Positions 11,617 through 20,966 of a DNA stretch of 60,000 nt are shown here, piece by piece; the first letter of the stretch is position 1; each line of letters opens with the position of its first letter. The stretch is from Cryptomeria japonica. Its lineage: Eukaryota; Streptophyta; Pinopsida; Cupressales; Cupressaceae. The position numbers and the translations under genes are program-made. The stretch spans positions 875,308,594-875,368,593 of the forward strand of contig NC_081409.1 of assembly GCF_030272615.1 (NCBI RefSeq), read 5' to 3'. The notes under the pieces are model-generated. The model had not been told where the DNA came from. It saw only the letters and a program-made list of their open reading frames with translations, and did not search any database.

Positions 11617-12967
11617 GTACCCACAATACAATTTGATGGCTTAGATCAATTCAAGATCAATGGCCAAGATTTTACAATGAAAACCCTAATTAGGGTTTGT
11701 TACAACCATTACATAACATTTAATGCTTGACCAATGAAATAATTGTATTGCTTGGACACATGTCCCTTCTAGAAAAATCGACCAATGGATAGCCGGGGTA
11801 GGTAGATCGGAGTTTGTGCCACCTTCCATGAGTTAAGTACATTGAATCTGGACATGCTGAGGTGGACCACACTGACTGGAGAAATGATGACTAGGACGCC
11901 ACCTCATCTGACACTTGTAGCTTGCTAGATATCCAATTTGATGTCGTTGAGAGGCTTGCTTTAATTAACTCTTGTTCTAACTCCTTTTGTCCTTGATTTG
12001 CAAGATGATGATGTACCTCGCCTTGGAACGCTGGATTGAAAGAGGTTGCCCCTGTCCTGGCTTGATCGTCCCGGCGAAGACCGTCCTTGATCCGGCTTGA
12101 TTTTCCTTGATGAGATCTCCATTTGATGCCTACACAACATTTCAAAATTAGAAACATGATTTTGCAATACATAACATAAATTAGATAGCAAATTTTAGGA
12201 AACTTAATGATAAGTCCTTTATTAATCATTTCCTAAAAAAGATTGAGCTAAGGATTCAAAATTCAAAATTCAAGCTTAAGGCAATGACGATCAAAATTCG
12301 AAATTAAAACAAGAGATCTTGCCATACCTTACTTGAGAGCTAACTCTAGAATGCAAAACAAGGAATTTGCCTAGGCAAAATCAAAATTAGATGGCTTCAA
12401 CGTGATCTCCTTTAAATGAACAATCCCTTTATCGATTCATCACCCTTGAGGATATCTTTGACGTGGTCTTTGGCAAGTTCGCCCAACTTGAGACTAAGCT
12501 TGCACTCCTTTGATGATGTCTGCGCCCTCCTCTTGAATGACAATTTCGCACCTCCTTTGTATTCTCCAAATCGCATGCTAATGAAGGATGTTAAATGATG
12601 ATTTGAAATGAATAAACCACCTTCCCTTTATAGGCGCTTACCTTCATATTGATCTTAGGCCGACTTTGGTAAATAAGACAAATTTAAAATAAACTTAAAA
12701 GGCCGACCCTTGTAAAATGAAACAAATTTTAAATCAAGCGCCCCATTTGATTTTTTATTAATTAATAATTAATTATTAAATGCCTTTATTATTTAAATTA
12801 ATAAATTTCGATTTTTATAAAGGCAAAAATAATTAATAGATATCAAGCGCAAATTTTAAATGCCATTCTTAATTAAATTTGCAATCCATCGATTTTAGCA
12901 TTTAAAATAAATTTAAAGAAATGTGTTTGAGCGCCAAATTTTTGAAAATGAAATAATACATACCTCA

Positions 12968-14434
12968 TCGCCCTGGTCCCTGACTGAGGGACAGGAGCGA
13001 TCCATCAATTTGGTCTTTGATCCTTGCATTTTTGACGTTCAAAATCTTGATCCTTACGTTCAAATCGGCATTTTAGCTGGGTCCTTCAAGTTTGATTGAC
13101 TTGTTTGTGCGAAGGAATGTCTTTAAGATGTGATATCGCCCTGGTCCCTTGGAGAGGGAGAGGAGCGATCCATGTGTTATAGCTAGAATTTGCCACCTTT
13201 CAACCTTTGTTCCTCATTCATTATCTTTCAAATGGCGTCCTCGATCTTGCCCACAATTGCATTGTCTTGATTTTGAAGGAGCATGAGTGTTTTAATAGAA
13301 ATCGCTTTGGTCCTTGTCCAAAGGACAGGAGCGATATAAGTTCCTTAGCTCAATTGATAGCATTTTGACGTTCAAAACTCATGTATATCGTCTTCAAAAG
13401 ACACCTTAGACCTTTTACCATTTTGCAAAACCTTGACTTAACGTGATTTATGCATGAATTGGCAAATATGGTGTATATCGCTCTGGTCCCTTCCTGAGGG
13501 ACAGGAGCGAACTTCAACGTTTTGAGCTTGTCTTTGCCTTCTTCAACTTGTAATTGCTATCAACGAGTAAAATGAAGTCCCCTTGATTCTCCTTGGTCGC
13601 TTGAAACATGATCAACTTTAAAAATCTAGGCCTTTATGAGAATTTCGCTCTGGTCCCTTCCTGAGGGACAGGAGCGAACTAGGAGTCTTGATGTAAATCC
13701 TTCAATGTTGACGATCTTTGATGCTTTGCGCTTGATTGGGACGCTTCGAAATGTCCTTGCCACCTTGTTCTTTGTCTTGGAGTGTCTTGAATTTGGAGGA
13801 ACGGCAATATAATCATCCTATCGCCCTGGTCCCTTGGAGAGGGACAGGAGCGATCTTGCTCTTGTAGGCTCCACATCATATTGCTAACCTCTAAAATTAT
13901 CTTCAACGGATTCGTAACATTCCATTCCATTCATCCATGCCTTGGGTTTGATTGTAACTTAGGCAGAAAATCATCTATAACAAAAATCGCTCTGGTCCCT
14001 TCCTGAGGGACAGGAGCGAACTTAAGCATTTTGGTCCTTTGATGGCATTTGGTAATCTTCAATTTATCTTCAATGAGTTCATTTCACCTCCTTCCTTGCC
14101 TTCAAACATAAAGTTGACTTGATCTTTGCCCAGATCGTACCTTATGAAGAATTTCGCTTTGGTCCTTCAGTGAGGGACAGGAGCGAATTTGACCCTCTAG
14201 GCAAAAAACTTCATCATTTCGTTGTTTTTGATCAAGTCTGGATGCTCTATCATGCTCATTTCGTCCTTCACCATGCCTTTGATGTCTCGATTCGTCCAAA
14301 CAAGGTCAGGAATGGCTCAACTAAGCATTTTCGCTCTGGTCCCTTGGTGAGGGACACGAGCGATTCGCCTTGGTCCCTTGGAGAGGGATAGGAGCGCTTT
14401 TCGCTCTGGACCCTTGGAGAAGGACACGAGCGAA
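12968..14434. repeat. Hairpin minisatellite array of element B, 11 copies
   Basis: A 33-35-bp core of form TCGCTCTGGTCCCT ... AGGGACAGGAGCGA begins at about 12968, 13136, 13302, 13478, 13645, 13821, 13987, 14154, 14331, 14365 and 14401. The outer stem is TCGCTC / GAGCGA and the inner stem GTCCCT / AGGGAC, with a TG/AG internal mismatch. Spacings are 166-168 or 176-177 bp, then about 35 bp for the last two. Spacers between cores differ from one another. The copy at 13302 has inner stem GTCCTT / AAGGAC, a compensated change. Confidence 0.9.
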
Positions 14435-14469
14435 ATTTGACTTTTCGAACTCTCTATCAGGATAAATTT

Positions 14470-14516
14470 TATGGAATATAACATTTAAGTATAAGTCCTT
14501 TAAGTTATATTCCATA
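14470..14516. repeat. U3 hairpin shared with element A
   Basis: Arms TATGGAATATAAC (14470-14482) and GTTATATTCCATA (14504-14516) are perfect 13-bp complements. Relative to A, one arm has A to G and the other T to C at the paired position. Confidence 0.85.
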
Positions 14517-14600
14517 TATACTTTCAGGATGTTTGAGAGTGGTTTCAGACCTCCAGGAGTTATATTGCAAAATCTAATTTTTGGAGGTTTTTCAGTTTCC

Positions 14601-14697
14601 AGACTTAGTCAAATTCAGGATCAGGACATTCCAGACTTAGCCAAATTTCAGGATCAGGACATTCCAGACTTAGCCAAATTTCAGGATCAGGACTTCA
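14601..14697. repeat. 33-bp tandem repeat, about 3 copies
   Basis: AGACTTAGCCAAATTTC, then AGGATCAGGACATTCC, is repeated head to tail; the first copy is one base shorter. It lies in the U3 of B near its terminus. Confidence 0.85.
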
Positions 14698-14860
14698 CTC
14701 AAGCCGGACTTGCTACCCTATTGATCTCCCCGACAACACTCAAAATGCAAAGGCTAGCTAACAAAACCCTAAAAAACCTAAAGAACAAACCCTAAAAAGC
14801 AAAAAAAGCAAGGGTCCCCATTTGCAATGGGGCGATGTGTGAAAACGTCACAACACGCAA

Positions 14861-15520
14861 CTGTATCCGTAACTGTGTTCACGGGGTGTGTGTACTATTT
14901 TATCGCCTCTGCAAAAACAACTTGCGATAATAGCCATCAACTTATGTATCATTACTCTATGAATGTGATAGACCTCTTCATGTGGCATGTTCGAACCCAT
15001 CCTCATACAGAAAGGCACCTAACAAGATAATATTGTCTCATGATAGGAATGCCCGACAATTGATCATACAGTCGTTGTTGTCTGATGATAACAAGGCACT
15101 GCGAACAAGTGTTCATCCAGAGTGCACTAGTTACTCCTGTGATTTTATGGACAGTTAGAGACACATATCCGCCATCAAACTTTGACTTGCAACCTTCCTT
15201 ATTGCCTTGTTCGATTTACATAGAATCGCTCCCTGGTGATTCCACAAAGAACTCGGCTCTTAATGTGCAAACTGCAGTTGATTCCTTGAGAGTAGAGTCG
15301 ATCTTCTTTAATATCCAGATTGCATTAGAATAGGCAATCGGGATATCCAAATCACCACGCTCAAAGAAGTTCCGACCTAGACGAGGAGTTGTCTGATTGC
15401 TTCAACAAATCTGATAGGATCTTCAAATCTGATGGCGCTACCCATTAGAAGAATTTGATGTTGAATATGTGCTTGTTTGAATTTTGCACAAAATTGAACA
15501 GCCTCAGGTTCGATTTAACC
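14861..15520 (-). pseudogene. Decayed internal region of a minus-strand retroelement
   Basis: Read on the minus strand from the primer site at 15534, the sequence gives broken but coding-like segments. One begins ATG near 15438 (MGSAIRFEDPIRFVEAIRQ) and a shifted frame continues at about 15380-15090 (IPIAYSNAIWILKKI, then CTLRAEFFVESPGS). This is where a gag would lie, but I cannot match it to a Gag family. B inserted at its left edge. Confidence 0.4.
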
Positions 15521-15534
15521 TAGCTCTGATACCA
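15521..15534 (-). other. Primer binding site (tRNA-iMet) of the element hosting A and B
   Basis: The minus strand reads TGGTATCAGAGCTA directly abutting an LTR end ...CATTTACA. Direct contact of LTR and primer site with this sequence is common in copia elements. Confidence 0.75.
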
Positions 15535-15722
15535 TGTAAATGATGTTCAATTCTCAATTCAATATGCAAGATATATTCTAGTTATATTTTATTGATCTAT
15601 GTATTGTCTACTTATATGATAAATCTGATTGTCTACTTTTGTATGGCAGGTGAGAGGAGCATTTTATATTTTCTATGTCCTTTTTCTTAAATGCCATATG
15701 ATATATATATATGAGAGGGGAG

Positions 15723-15785
15723 GATCAAGCAGTGCCTTGACCGGTCATGTCTTATGGACATGACCGATCAAGACACTACTTGATC
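15723..15785. repeat. Long imperfect hairpin (about 29-bp arms)
   Basis: AGTGCCTTGACCGGTCATG (from 15731) pairs with CATGACCGATCAAGACACT (to 15777) around loop TTATG, with two mismatches. It is extended by outer GATCAAG / CTTGATC. The size resembles a plant small-RNA precursor or a small foldback repeat. Confidence 0.8.
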
Positions 15786-15835
15786 GCACCCTTTGGTATA
15801 TAATATCAACCGGTGTTAAACATATTTGTGAGCCC

Positions 15836-16200
15836 GATATTAATCGGTGATCACATAACACATAACATATTTGCCAACCCGATATTAATCGGTGATCACA
15901 TAACATATGAGATATTTGCCAACCCGATATTAATCGGGACTTACGTAACATGTTTAACCGATATGCCAATCAGTATTAATTATGGTTTTTGGTATTGCAA
16001 GGTAACCGAAGTGAATCAGTGTCTATGTTAATGGACACCGATCACTTAACTAATGGTTATATTCATTAATCATTATATTCGAAGTTATACTGATCGGTAC
16101 ATGGTTATATTAATGCTTCGAATGTTTTCCTTAACACCCGATATCAATCGGTGTGAGTTTATTACATCTCCCCGATAACAATCGGTTCAAGCATAATCAT
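15836..16200. repeat. Scattered CCGAT/ATCGG hairpin repeats
   Basis: CCGATATTAATCGG occurs three times between 15836 and 15940, within units sharing AACATATTTGCCAACCC and GTGATCACATAAC. CCGATATCAATCGG (about 16138) and CCGATAACAATCGG (about 16172) follow. Arms stay paired while the loop varies. Confidence 0.8.
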
Positions 16201-16395
16201 TAAATACTAATTGATGTTCAGTTTACCGATAATCATCAAATCGGTTTTGCAATGGTTATCCTGATTTGCTAATCGGTGAATGCAACTAATATAATAGATT
16301 ATCACATCAGAATTCTATGATAATAAACAATTATGTATAAATAAAGAATGGTTATCAATTGAGGGCATGATGACATTCATTTGAATAATCGATAG

Positions 16396-16446
16396 GATAA
16401 ATGATTGAATGAGAGACTTCATTTATCTCTCATTCAATCATTTATC
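16396..16446. repeat. Perfect 21-bp inverted repeat
   Basis: GATAAATGATTGAATGAGAG (plus a final A) at 16396-16416 and its exact complement at 16426-16446, separated by CTTCATTTA. No internal mismatch was seen. Confidence 0.9.
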
Positions 16447-16490
16447 TTACTGAAGCTATCTATGCATTAACAATAACAACTCTCAGCTCA

Positions 16491-17625
16491 CATGGCATGT
16501 AATCTATATAGATATCTGTAACATTAGTTTAGCAGATAGCCAGAGAACAGAAATCAGATTAGAAGATAGCAATCATGTCTTGCTCAAGAGCATGCCATGT
16601 ATATGATGGAAAAATAAATAAAACACATTTTCTGTTTCAGTTCTATATCCCTCTTGTGCTTTTTGCACTTACCCTTCTCATAGAACTCCTGCACACACAC
16701 GTAATTTCATCTAGATCCTCATCTAGAAAGTTTTCCACTGGCTTTCTTCACGGGCCATAGGATGTTCAGTGACATCCTATGCCTAAGAAGACCATGGATA
16801 ATTTTATCTAAACATGCATATTGGCATAGCCTTCTCCATGCTTTCTTTGACATCTCTCTAGATTTGTCACTCAGAAAATTTAGAATCAGAATTTGACACT
16901 GGTCACAATAAATTTAACATGGCTTGCCCCATTACAATTGATGACAAATGATGAAGAGGATGATATCACCATTGATGTGTCAACAGGAAAAAAAAGTAAA
17001 TAGAGAGATGCTGCATGGTAAAGGACATCAAAAGCTAACTCAATCGGCATTGGTATCACAGGGTTATGATAATATGCTCCATTTCTGCATACTTAGTGGC
17101 ATGTCAGACCCAGGCCAAATTTTGACAACACGGATGACATGTGGTATATAATCTAAACATCAGATATGATGTGGATCATTGGCATTTTCTTTGGGGAAAC
17201 ACTGGAAATATTATGAATTCTTTTCAAGCAAGTTTAAAAAACTTATGGAACTTATGTGTTTTCACAGAAGTTTCTGCTCACAGTGAGTAGAATGCCAAAT
17301 TTAAGCAAAACCTAAATTACTATAAGTTAGAAAAGCACAGCTTGTTTAGCAGAATCTGAAGGGATCATCAGTGTAAGTTTCTCAGAGATGTAGATTGATG
17401 CAAATTGAGATTTATTTAACTATTAAAAACTCTTTCAGTGATTTTCTTAATTGCCTCTTGAAGGAATCAATGTGGGTGTTTTTGAATTTGTTGTAGTGTG
17501 TTAGATTCCAGTGGACATATATCTAAATAGTTTGTAATATTTCTGTAAACTGCAATTATTCAACATTCAGATAGAACAATTTGTGATGAGTGCTAATGGT
17601 GAATTTCATGTATTTATTGGTAAAG
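16491..17625. other. Low-repeat stretch upstream of E3 ligase exons
   Basis: No gene, LTR boundary or tandem repeat recognised. A 10-bp perfect inverted repeat (CATAGGATGT / ACATCCTATG) lies at 16756-16781. The last bases look like intron ending in AAAG before the exon at 17626. Upstream exons encoding ankyrin repeats would be expected but were not found. Confidence 0.4.
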
Positions 17626-17769
17626 ATGGACACCACTGCAAGTGGCTCGCCTTTGGCGTAGACAGTGGCTTGAAGGTCTGCTAGCCCATGGCTCACAAGC
17701 TGTTCTACCATGTTTACCTCCATCAAGATATCTGGCCCTACCTCTCATGAGCATAGTGCAAATTGCCAG
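17626..17769 (+). CDS. Exon of XBAT33/XBOS33-like ankyrin-RING E3 ubiquitin ligase
   Basis: A 144-bp exon that starts in codon phase and ends AG before the donor GTATGA. Translation includes WTPLQVARLWRRQWLEGLL and then RYLALPLMSIVQIAR. This resembles the segment between the ankyrin repeats and RING finger of plant XBAT33/XBOS33-type E3 ligases, which attach ubiquitin to target proteins. The frame has no stop across 47 codons, and the 3' end joins the next exon in phase (R-E-C-G-W). Family assignment is from memory of the conserved motifs, so the exact paralogue is open. It could be a functional gene with very long introns or a captured fragment. Confidence 0.7.
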
Positions 17770-18756
17770 GTATGAACATTCATTTTCCATGCTGACATTA
17801 ACTGTTCAAGGGTACTTCACCATCATAATAAATATTCAGGCTTGTTCCTTTTGGAAGGAGGCTGTTCAATTCATGCGTTGAAGATGTATATTTGTCACTG
17901 GTTTTACCTGCATAGAAATGAAACATTCAGAAAAACAATATCATGAACTTGCTCATTGAAATCACAATTTGTATAAATCACTATAAATTATATGTTAATG
18001 TATAAGGTTTTTTCTGTATGTTATGCCCTATGTTGAATGAGCAAAATGTTCTGTAATCTTTATTGATCTCAAAATTCACTGTTGGTTTTAATTGTCAGAC
18101 CTCTTCATTTCTTCAAGCGAAGGTTTCTGAGGAATGAGAGCTTATGGTTGCAGTTAGATTGGGAATGGCATGATGACTTCTAACATTATTGTCATTATAC
18201 TACAATATTGTCCTTTTTGCAACATGTCCAGATGTAACTTGAAACCAAAGGACCTGTTAACTTAGGTGCTGGATGCTTAACGGTTTATAATGATCCATTC
18301 TCTGACTGTACTGTTACAGATTATTTTTTTGAAAATTATGAATGATAATTAACCTTGTAGTGTACCATAAAACGTCAATTAAGGAAAATAATAATAATCA
18401 GGACTCAGGAAGACATAGTTCTAGTGTCTAGAGACAGTGGCATCTACCATTTGTCTGAAAGTATTTGTACAAATTGTCTTAAAGTTTAATAATGAAAATT
18501 TTCCTGACATTTGTGAACGGGACTACAAACAACCTAAATTTTTCCATGTCTTCAAAATTGTTGAGTCAAACAAAAGAAAGGAAAAAGCTAATTAGTAGAG
18601 AGAAAATTCACTCCTGCTATACACCTTCTTATCTTTTAGTTCAAATTACAATTCATGTTTTATTTAATTCCTTCACTCATCAGATTTCTAATTTTGTTGC
18701 TCTTATTAGAAAGGACATGGTGATCTCTGATGGAATATGTATTTAATTTTCTACAG
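17770..18756 (+). other. Intron between the two E3 ligase exons (987 bp)
   Basis: Begins GTATGA and ends TTTTCTACAG, a good plant acceptor. Splicing restores an arginine codon (AG + G). The interior is AT-rich with no recognised repeat. The ORF reading into it (to 17881) and the one at 18492-18746 are not supported as coding. Confidence 0.65.
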
Positions 18757-18848
18757 GGAATGCGGATGGAGAAATTTAGAGCCAGTGCCTGTAGGAGTTG
18801 AGCCATGTGCCGTTTGTCTTGAGCGGAGATGCACTGTTGCTGCTGAAG
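18757..18848 (+). CDS. Exon with first half of RING finger (XBAT33/XBOS33-like)
   Basis: A 92-bp exon. It reads ECGWRNLEPVPVGVEP and then CAVCLERRCTVAAEG, the start of the C3HC4-type RING found in this ligase family; the CxxC pair would bind the first zinc. The remaining Cys and His ligands should be in the next exon, which I could not find downstream. The putative donor at 18849 (GTGGCT) is weak, and reading through gives a stop within a few codons. Either the next exon lies beyond later insertions or the gene is truncated here. Confidence 0.7.
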
Positions 18849-19263
18849 GTGGCTATCTATAAACTGTAATGAACTTGATGAATTAGTTCTTTACTGTTTT
18901 TCTGCAATTATAGAAACAGAAATAATGACTTTGGTTAATTCCTATCATTGCTTTATGATAAAAAATCATCCTCATAGTTATCTTACAGAATGAAAAACAA
19001 AATTCCAATACGAGCTTAGAAATTTGGATGTGAGGAAACAATAAAAACAGTTAATGTTAAAACAAGTAGTCACTACAATACAAATTGACCATGGCATTTA
19101 ATGAGAGTTTGAAGGATGATCGATGCGCAATTTTGTGCAACTCGCACTCCTACGCATTGGCTCAATATAAGATTCTTTCATGCCACAATCTTCCTTTGCA
19201 CACATAGCATAGCGTCAAGATGCTTCATGCATGGATGAGAATCATAGAATGGATTCATGCATA
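18849..19263. other. No feature recognised
   Basis: AT-rich sequence after the RING exon. I searched for the rest of the RING finger (Cys-His-Glu-Phe-Cys type codons) and did not see it. Confidence 0.4.
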
Positions 19264-20000
19264 CCTGCCCAAACACTGATCCCAACAACTCCGAGCAACT
19301 CTACACAAGACAATGCATCACTCAACTTTATGAGTATGCACTTCTATACAATATTATCGTCAACTCTTGCAACCTTTCCACGTTGTGAGCAACTTGCACA
19401 TGGGTAGCACATGCACTTGCATCAATATGTTTAGTTCAACTCCATATGCATTCACCATCCAGCAATATCAGCTCTACATGTTTGTACCATACAATTGGTA
19501 CCACATAGATCTGACATTTGGTACCTCTTGGACATATGGAAAGTGCACCACTCACACGGCACTTGTTAGCATATTGTGCTAGACTTAGCTAACAACCTAT
19601 TTTATAAAATTTAAATACACATCATTGTACACCTACCCAAACACTGATCCCAACAACTCCGAGCAACTCTACACAAGACAATGCATCACTCAACTTTATG
19701 AGTATGCACTTCTATACAATAATATTGTCAACTTTTGCAACCTTTCGACATTGTGAACAACTTGCACATGGGTAGCACATGCACTTGCATCAATATGTTT
19801 AGTTCAGCTCCATATGCATTCACCATCCAGCAACATCTGCTCTACATGTTTGTACCATACAATTGGTACCACATAGATCTGACATTTGGCACGTCTTGGA
19901 CATATGGAAAGTGTACCACACACATGGCACTTGTTAGCATATTGTGCTAGACTTAGCTAACAACCTATTTTATAAAATTTAAATACACATCATTGTACAT
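19264..20000. repeat. 368-bp tandem duplication
   Basis: Two head-to-tail copies with a period of 368 bp (AAACACTGATCCCAACAACT at 19271 and 19639). They differ at scattered positions, with identity in the mid-90s by eye. Both end near CACATCATTGTACA. The ORFs at 19367 and 19735 are the same incidental frame in each copy. Confidence 0.88.
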
Positions 20001-20777
20001 TTTGTAATCTAATTTGCTAATTAGTGAGCCTTTGCCACATCATTTGGCCTTGTTCGGTTGTACTCTAGGCTGCTCAAGAAAGCTAGGTAGATGTTTCTTC
20101 TTACTTAGTCATGAGAATATGCATTCTTGCCATCACTCCTATAGCATATTGTACATTCACAAAATATCAATTAAAAACAAAACATTCCTCACACCAAATG
20201 CATACTTTGTCTCCTTATAGTTTGTTTCTCTTATAAAGCTTCCACATGATCAAGCACCAAATGGACACAAAACCCATCTCCATTTGTGTTGCCTCATAAT
20301 CTTGTTGCCACCTACAAATTTGTTCTCTGATCTCAGATACAAATTGGACATTGGTATTAGAGTGTAAAGGCTTGACCTCATGTTGCTTACTGTTAGACAC
20401 ATTTATTTAGGTTTAAGATGTTTTGGCACTCTCATCCTCCTTCACACCACCACACAGAGAAAGAAGATGTAGAGCCAAGTTTTTCCCAAGTAGGGGACCT
20501 TCAACTATCATCCATGGAAGAAGAAATTAATTATTCATATCTGGAGATTGAATCTCTTAAAAAATAGTAGCTTAAAGACATGCACACTTCATTCACAAAG
20601 TTGTAGTTTGTTGACCTTGTTTTCAATGGCTTCACTATAGCTAAGGATAGAAACATCTGCTGCATGCAAGAGCTACATTGAGCTCTTTGCATTGTGGGAT
20701 GTTTCCTCGTGATCACTTCTATAGGTATGGGCAAAGCTGGGGAAGAAGTTTTTGAAATCTTCTTCCCTTGAATGTTT
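20001..20777. other. No feature recognised
   Basis: AT-rich sequence with short ORFs only. It ends at an LTR-like start, TGTAATGTCCC, at 20778. Confidence 0.4.
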
Positions 20778-20966
20778 TGTAATGTCCCAAGGTAATAATG
20801 CAAATCCAATTCTTAACCTTCCACAAACACTTAATATTTGATTAACAAGACTATCAGCCCTAGCATTCAGTTAGATCTTAGTTAACTCCGATTTAAAACT
20901 ACTATTTATGTGTTAGCAATATCATTGCATTTCAAACAACAAATGAAAAAAATAACTCCTGATCTT
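20778..20966. repeat. Possible LTR edge, TGTAATGTCCC start
   Basis: TGTAATGTCCCAAGG resembles the LTR boundary of GYP2 at 46175 (TGTAATGGACCAACT). If it is the outer end of the GYP2 3' LTR, that LTR would be 20778-20966 plus 24050 to about 24698, split by G3. The rest of the stretch does not obviously match 46175 onward, so this is tentative. Confidence 0.3.

Larger units (their letters stand above)
10748..14855 (-). mobile_element. Element B: 4.1-kb solo-LTR-like element, TSD CGCAA
   Basis: Starts (plus reading) TGTTGACGTG and ends ...AACGTCACAACA, with CGCAA at 10743-10747 and 14856-14860. TG...CA ends plus a 5-bp duplication are the signature of an LTR insertion. No second LTR, primer site or coding region is inside, so it looks like a solo LTR of unusual length. 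In LTR sense (minus): terminus hairpin, 33-bp repeats, U3 hairpin, hairpin array 14434-12968, TATA at about 11609-11616, R-U5. It has no credible gene. Confidence 0.85.
15535..16490 (-). repeat. LTR adjacent to primer site, hairpin-rich; far boundary uncertain
   Basis: The low end is fixed by the primer site. A TATA-like run at about 15698-15712 (minus: CATATATATATATCA) suits a minus-strand promoter. Higher coordinates would be U3 and contain a long hairpin (15723-15785), CCGAT/ATCGG repeats (15836-16200) and a 21-bp inverted repeat (16396-16446). I could not find the other TG/CA end, so 16490 is only an estimate. Confidence 0.45.
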
